64,000 nt of DNA from Bacillota bacterium. Lineage in GTDB: Bacteria > Bacillota > Clostridia > Lachnospirales > Lachnospiraceae. The notes under the pieces were generated by a model. The model had not been told where the DNA came from, did not search any database, and saw only the letters and a list, made by a program, of their open reading frames with translations. A program made the position numbers and the translations under genes. The DNA lies in the NCBI GenBank assembly GCA_023408815.1, contig JAEYJO010000010.1, positions 1 to 64,000 of the forward strand. Direction: 5' to 3'. Shown piece by piece: positions 61,433 to 64,000 of this stretch (position 1 is the stretch's first letter; the number at the start of each line of letters is the position of its first letter).

Positions 61433-63049
61433 CTATGAATGCAGTTTGCGGTATAAGGCCGGCTTAACTCCTACTGTTTTAGTAAATATCTGGCTAAAGT
61501 ACCTTGTATCTTTGTAACCAACTTCATCTGCAATTGCCGCTATGGTTTTATTGCTGGTGCGTATCATTTGCTTTGCCATTTCCATCCGGATATTAACCAA
61601 ATAGGTGGTAAAGTTGAATCCAGTTTCTTTCTTAAAGAGAACACTGAAATAAACTGGATTTAAATCTACAATATGAGCAATATCCTCTAATACAATCTTT
61701 TCATTATAATGCTCCTCAATATACTGTTTCGCCTGACGTATTGGTTTTACAGATTCAGTTTCCAGAATTTTCAGACGGGCTTCCATATCTTCACTTAAAT
61801 ATTTCTTAAGCAATCCTTTTAAATTTCCAATGGTATTACAATGACAGCAGGCATTTTTCAAAAATTGTTTTAGCTTGTCTTCCTTTTCATTTTTAACCGA
61901 TATGGTTTCAAAGTATAAATCAATAATTTCATTTGCAACATCATAGCATAAAGCAAAATCTGTATTTTCTTCAAACTGGAATTCACCATATATTTGGTTA
62001 ATAACATTTTCAAATAGTTCTTTTGATAAAGCTTCAATACTCATACGTAATTGCTCTTTATACTTTATTAAATATTTCTGCATTTCCGTCCGGGGGATAA
62101 ACTGTAATCGTTCTGCATAGATTAGTCGGCCCGTTCCCGCTTTAATCCGGTTCTGAACTGCCTGATAAGCTTCCTGAATAGAAAACCTGATTTCTCCGAC
62201 TCCTGTCTTTTCTAATCCGATCCCTATCGTAACCTTATATTGTTCCAGGCCTAATAAGTATTCTTGTATTTCAATTAAAATCCTGTTAATCACATTATTA
62301 ACTTGTTTAGAATCTGTCAAATCATAGTTGATTAAACAATAGATATTTAAATTGTCTTTTTCACAAATTAATTGTTCCTTTACCGTACCCTCAAAATTTT
62401 TTTCAATAATAGTCAGCAGTTTCTCTACTGTGATTCTATCCTGCCTTCTATCGCTTTTTTCATAATCCGAATAATCTAATTTGATAGTAATTCCTCTATA
62501 AGCAGCGGCATCAAACTCCAGATTATATTCTTCCTGCATTTCATCTACTGACAAGGCATCTGTCTGTTCAATAATATTATTTAAAAGATTACTTTTTATG
62601 ATTTGGACACTTGTTGTTATGGCCCTTTCTATCTTTCCTTCTTGGTCTTGCTTTAAATGACTTTTGATCAATTCTTCCTGTATTCTTTTTAAAACTTTGT
62701 TTAATTCTTCTTCCTTAATTGGTTTTAATAAATAATCACTAACCCCGTATTGAAGTGCTTTATGAGCATATTCGAATTCCTTATATCCACTGATTACTAT
62801 AAATTTAACCTGTTCGCCCTTTTCTTTTATCATACGGATTAAATCCAGTCCGTTCACTTTAGGCATTTTAATATCAGTGATGACAATATCCGGTTTCTCT
62901 GACAAGATAATATTATATGCCGCTTCTCCATTATCTACTACATTTACACATTCCAGCCCTATTTCCTCCCATTTTATAAGTTTTCTGATCAACATTCCGA
63001 TTCGAAACTCATCATCGACAATTAATACTCTCCATCTTTTGGCATGCAT
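61433..63049 (-). CDS. YesN-like response regulator with AraC DNA-binding domain (copy 2)
   Basis: A 538-residue regulator starting MHAKRWRVLIVDDE, with AAGGTG upstream (the frame extends to 63070 without support). The receiver domain has the phospho-acceptor D59 in VITDIKMP and LLKPIKEE. A middle region of about 300 residues follows. The C-terminal AraC domain is KIVLEDIAHIVDLNPVYFSV...VGYKDTRYFSQIFTK. It is the first gene of the second regulatory unit. Upstream, a TATAGT -10 with a weak TTTATC -35 at 17 bases is a candidate promoter. Confidence 0.9.
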   Translation of the reverse strand: MHAKRWRVLIVDDEFRIGMLIRKLIKWEEIGLECVNVVDNGEAAYNIILSEKPDIVITDIKMPKVNGLDLIRMIKEKGEQVKFIVISGYKEFEYAHKALQYGVSDYLLKPIKEEELNKVLKRIQEELIKSHLKQDQEGKIERAITTSVQIIKSNLLNNIIEQTDALSVDEMQEEYNLEFDAAAYRGITIKLDYSDYEKSDRRQDRITVEKLLTIIEKNFEGTVKEQLICEKDNLNIYCLINYDLTDSKQVNNVINRILIEIQEYLLGLEQYKVTIGIGLEKTGVGEIRFSIQEAYQAVQNRIKAGTGRLIYAERLQFIPRTEMQKYLIKYKEQLRMSIEALSKELFENVINQIYGEFQFEENTDFALCYDVANEIIDLYFETISVKNEKEDKLKQFLKNACCHCNTIGNLKGLLKKYLSEDMEARLKILETESVKPIRQAKQYIEEHYNEKIVLEDIAHIVDLNPVYFSVLFKKETGFNFTTYLVNIRMEMAKQMIRTSNKTIAAIADEVGYKDTRYFSQIFTKTVGVKPALYRKLHS

Positions 63050-63218
63050 ACTGTCACCTTCTTTACACATTATTTCGTTTTTTCTAACTATACCATAGTT
63101 CCTGCTGGGGATAAAAGATATTTTGTAAATTATTCAGCTTTTAAAAAACCTTCCACTACAACACCAGACTTTATTTAATGATATTATGATACAATAGAGA
63201 ACGGTGGTGATAAATAAA

Positions 63219-63980
63219 ATGAATACCTATAAGACATCCGAAATTGCGCGTTGTATCGGAATCCATCCTAATACGGTCCGGCTTTATGAAGAGCTTATGC
63301 TCATTCCCAAACCGGAACGAAAAGCAAATGGCTATCGGGTTTTTACAGATTTTCACCTGGAGCAGATGAAGCTTGTGAGAACTGCCTTCCAGGTAGCGGT
63401 TCTGCAGAACGGTCTAAGAAAACAGGCGATTGCCATTATTAAGACCTCCGCTGCCGGTGATTTCGACGAAGCGATTCATATCACAAAGCAGTATTTACAG
63501 CAAATAAAAAACGAGCAGAGAAACGCCGAGGAAGCCCTGGTCATTACCGAAAAGCTGTTAGCCCGGGACGAGCCGGAAATAGATGATACGGTCCTGACCA
63601 GAAAAGAAGCCGCGGAGTATCTGCAAATCACTATGGATGCTTTAAGAAATTGGGAAATGAACGGCCTGATTACCATAAAGCGAAAACAAAACGGATATCG
63701 CATTTATGAGGAAGAGGATATTCGGCGGTTAAAAATCATACGTTCCCTGCGCTGTGCCAATTACTCTCTTTCAGCAATTTTGCGAATGCTGAATACCTTA
63801 TCCAGCGATCCCGGCGCAAGCATCCGGCAAGCCATCGATACCCCGAAAGAAAATGACGATATTATTTCCGTATGCGACAAACTGATCACTTCATTGCATC
63901 ACGCAGAACAGAATGCGCACGCTATGCTGGCACAGCTTAAGAAAATGAAAAAACAGTTTGGAACAAACCCTCCACTTTAA
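63219..63980 (+). CDS. MerR-family protein with two MerR DNA-binding domains
   Basis: A 253-residue protein beginning MNTYKTSEIARCIGIHPNTVRLYEEL. Residues 4-72 form a MerR winged helix; a second, distinct winged helix (RKEAAEYLQITMDALRNWEMNG...GYRIYEEEDIRRLKI) lies at about residues 132-200, followed by a helix. Most MerR proteins have only one such domain. The ATG at 63219 has GGTGGTGA upstream; GTG codons at 63204 and 63207 are alternatives. It is divergent from the second regulator operon. It has no metal-binding cysteine motif and no drug-binding domain, so its effector is unknown. Confidence 0.85.
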   Translation: MNTYKTSEIARCIGIHPNTVRLYEELMLIPKPERKANGYRVFTDFHLEQMKLVRTAFQVAVLQNGLRKQAIAIIKTSAAGDFDEAIHITKQYLQQIKNEQRNAEEALVITEKLLARDEPEIDDTVLTRKEAAEYLQITMDALRNWEMNGLITIKRKQNGYRIYEEEDIRRLKIIRSLRCANYSLSAILRMLNTLSSDPGASIRQAIDTPKENDDIISVCDKLITSLHHAEQNAHAMLAQLKKMKKQFGTNPPL

Positions 63981-64000
63981 CACCAGTTCTTATGCTGGTG
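63981..64000 (+). terminator. Terminator hairpin of the MerR gene, cut by the window edge
   Basis: CACCAG (63981-63986) and CTGGTG (63995-64000) pair around an 8-base loop just after the stop codon. A T-run, if present, lies beyond the window. Confidence 0.5.

Overview
The window reads as a chromosomal segment of a Gram-positive anaerobe of the Clostridia, most likely a member of the Lachnospiraceae. The grounds are sigma-A promoters, AGGAGG-type ribosome binding sites, lipoprotein-type binding proteins, YesM/YesN two-component systems, GHKL/LytTR signalling and a large set of plant-glycan genes. No rRNA, tRNA or CRISPR array was seen. The taxonomic placement is inference, not an identification.

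Layout. (a) 1-2.7 kb: the 5' end of a group II intron (minus strand) sits just after the terminator hairpin of a small agrD-like peptide gene, which is divergent from an AgrC/AgrA-like kinase and LytTR regulator. (b) 2.7-4.1 kb: a zinc-ribbon membrane protein and a TraX-family protein. (c) 4.2-14.6 kb (minus): response regulator, histidine kinase, degenerate double-cassette ABC ATPase, terminator, RbsA/RbsC/RbsB-like sugar transporter, chemoreceptor and D-lyxose isomerase. (d) 14.8-18.9 kb (plus): a MarR regulator with a heterodimeric ABC exporter. (e) 19-23.3 kb: a TipAS-type MerR regulator, a DUF1284 protein, bioY behind a BirA-like operator, a frameshifted AraC regulator and a LysM protein. 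(f) 23.3-35.4 kb (minus): a glycan operon of kinase, regulator, binding protein, two permeases, chemoreceptor, GH127 and GH31. Three of its genes are broken, and so is the AraC gene next door. (g) 35.4-46.3 kb: GH42, GH43-like, two binding proteins and two permeases, divergent from a membrane-bound AraC regulator. (h) 46.3-51.8 kb: a siderophore-type iron uptake operon with a divergent AraC regulator sharing an operator-like inverted repeat. (i) 52-63 kb (minus): a second regulator / kinase / degenerate ATPase / terminator / RbsBAC-like transporter unit, followed by a sugar epimerase, a SIS-domain isomerase, DhaK and DhaL. A tandem-domain MerR gene closes the window.

Most of the window is sugar sensing and uptake. 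GH127 (beta-L-arabinofuranosidase), GH31, GH42 and the GH43-like enzyme together suggest arabinogalactan or arabinosylated glycoprotein side chains as food. The most unusual feature is that a nucleotide-binding protein resembling RbsA, but with altered Walker A, Walker B and signature motifs, occurs twice. Each copy is encoded with a histidine kinase that has two membrane helices and almost no extracellular domain, and each lies upstream of a working RbsABC-type transporter. The arrangement suggests sensing through the transporter rather than direct ligand sensing by the kinase; this is a hypothesis.
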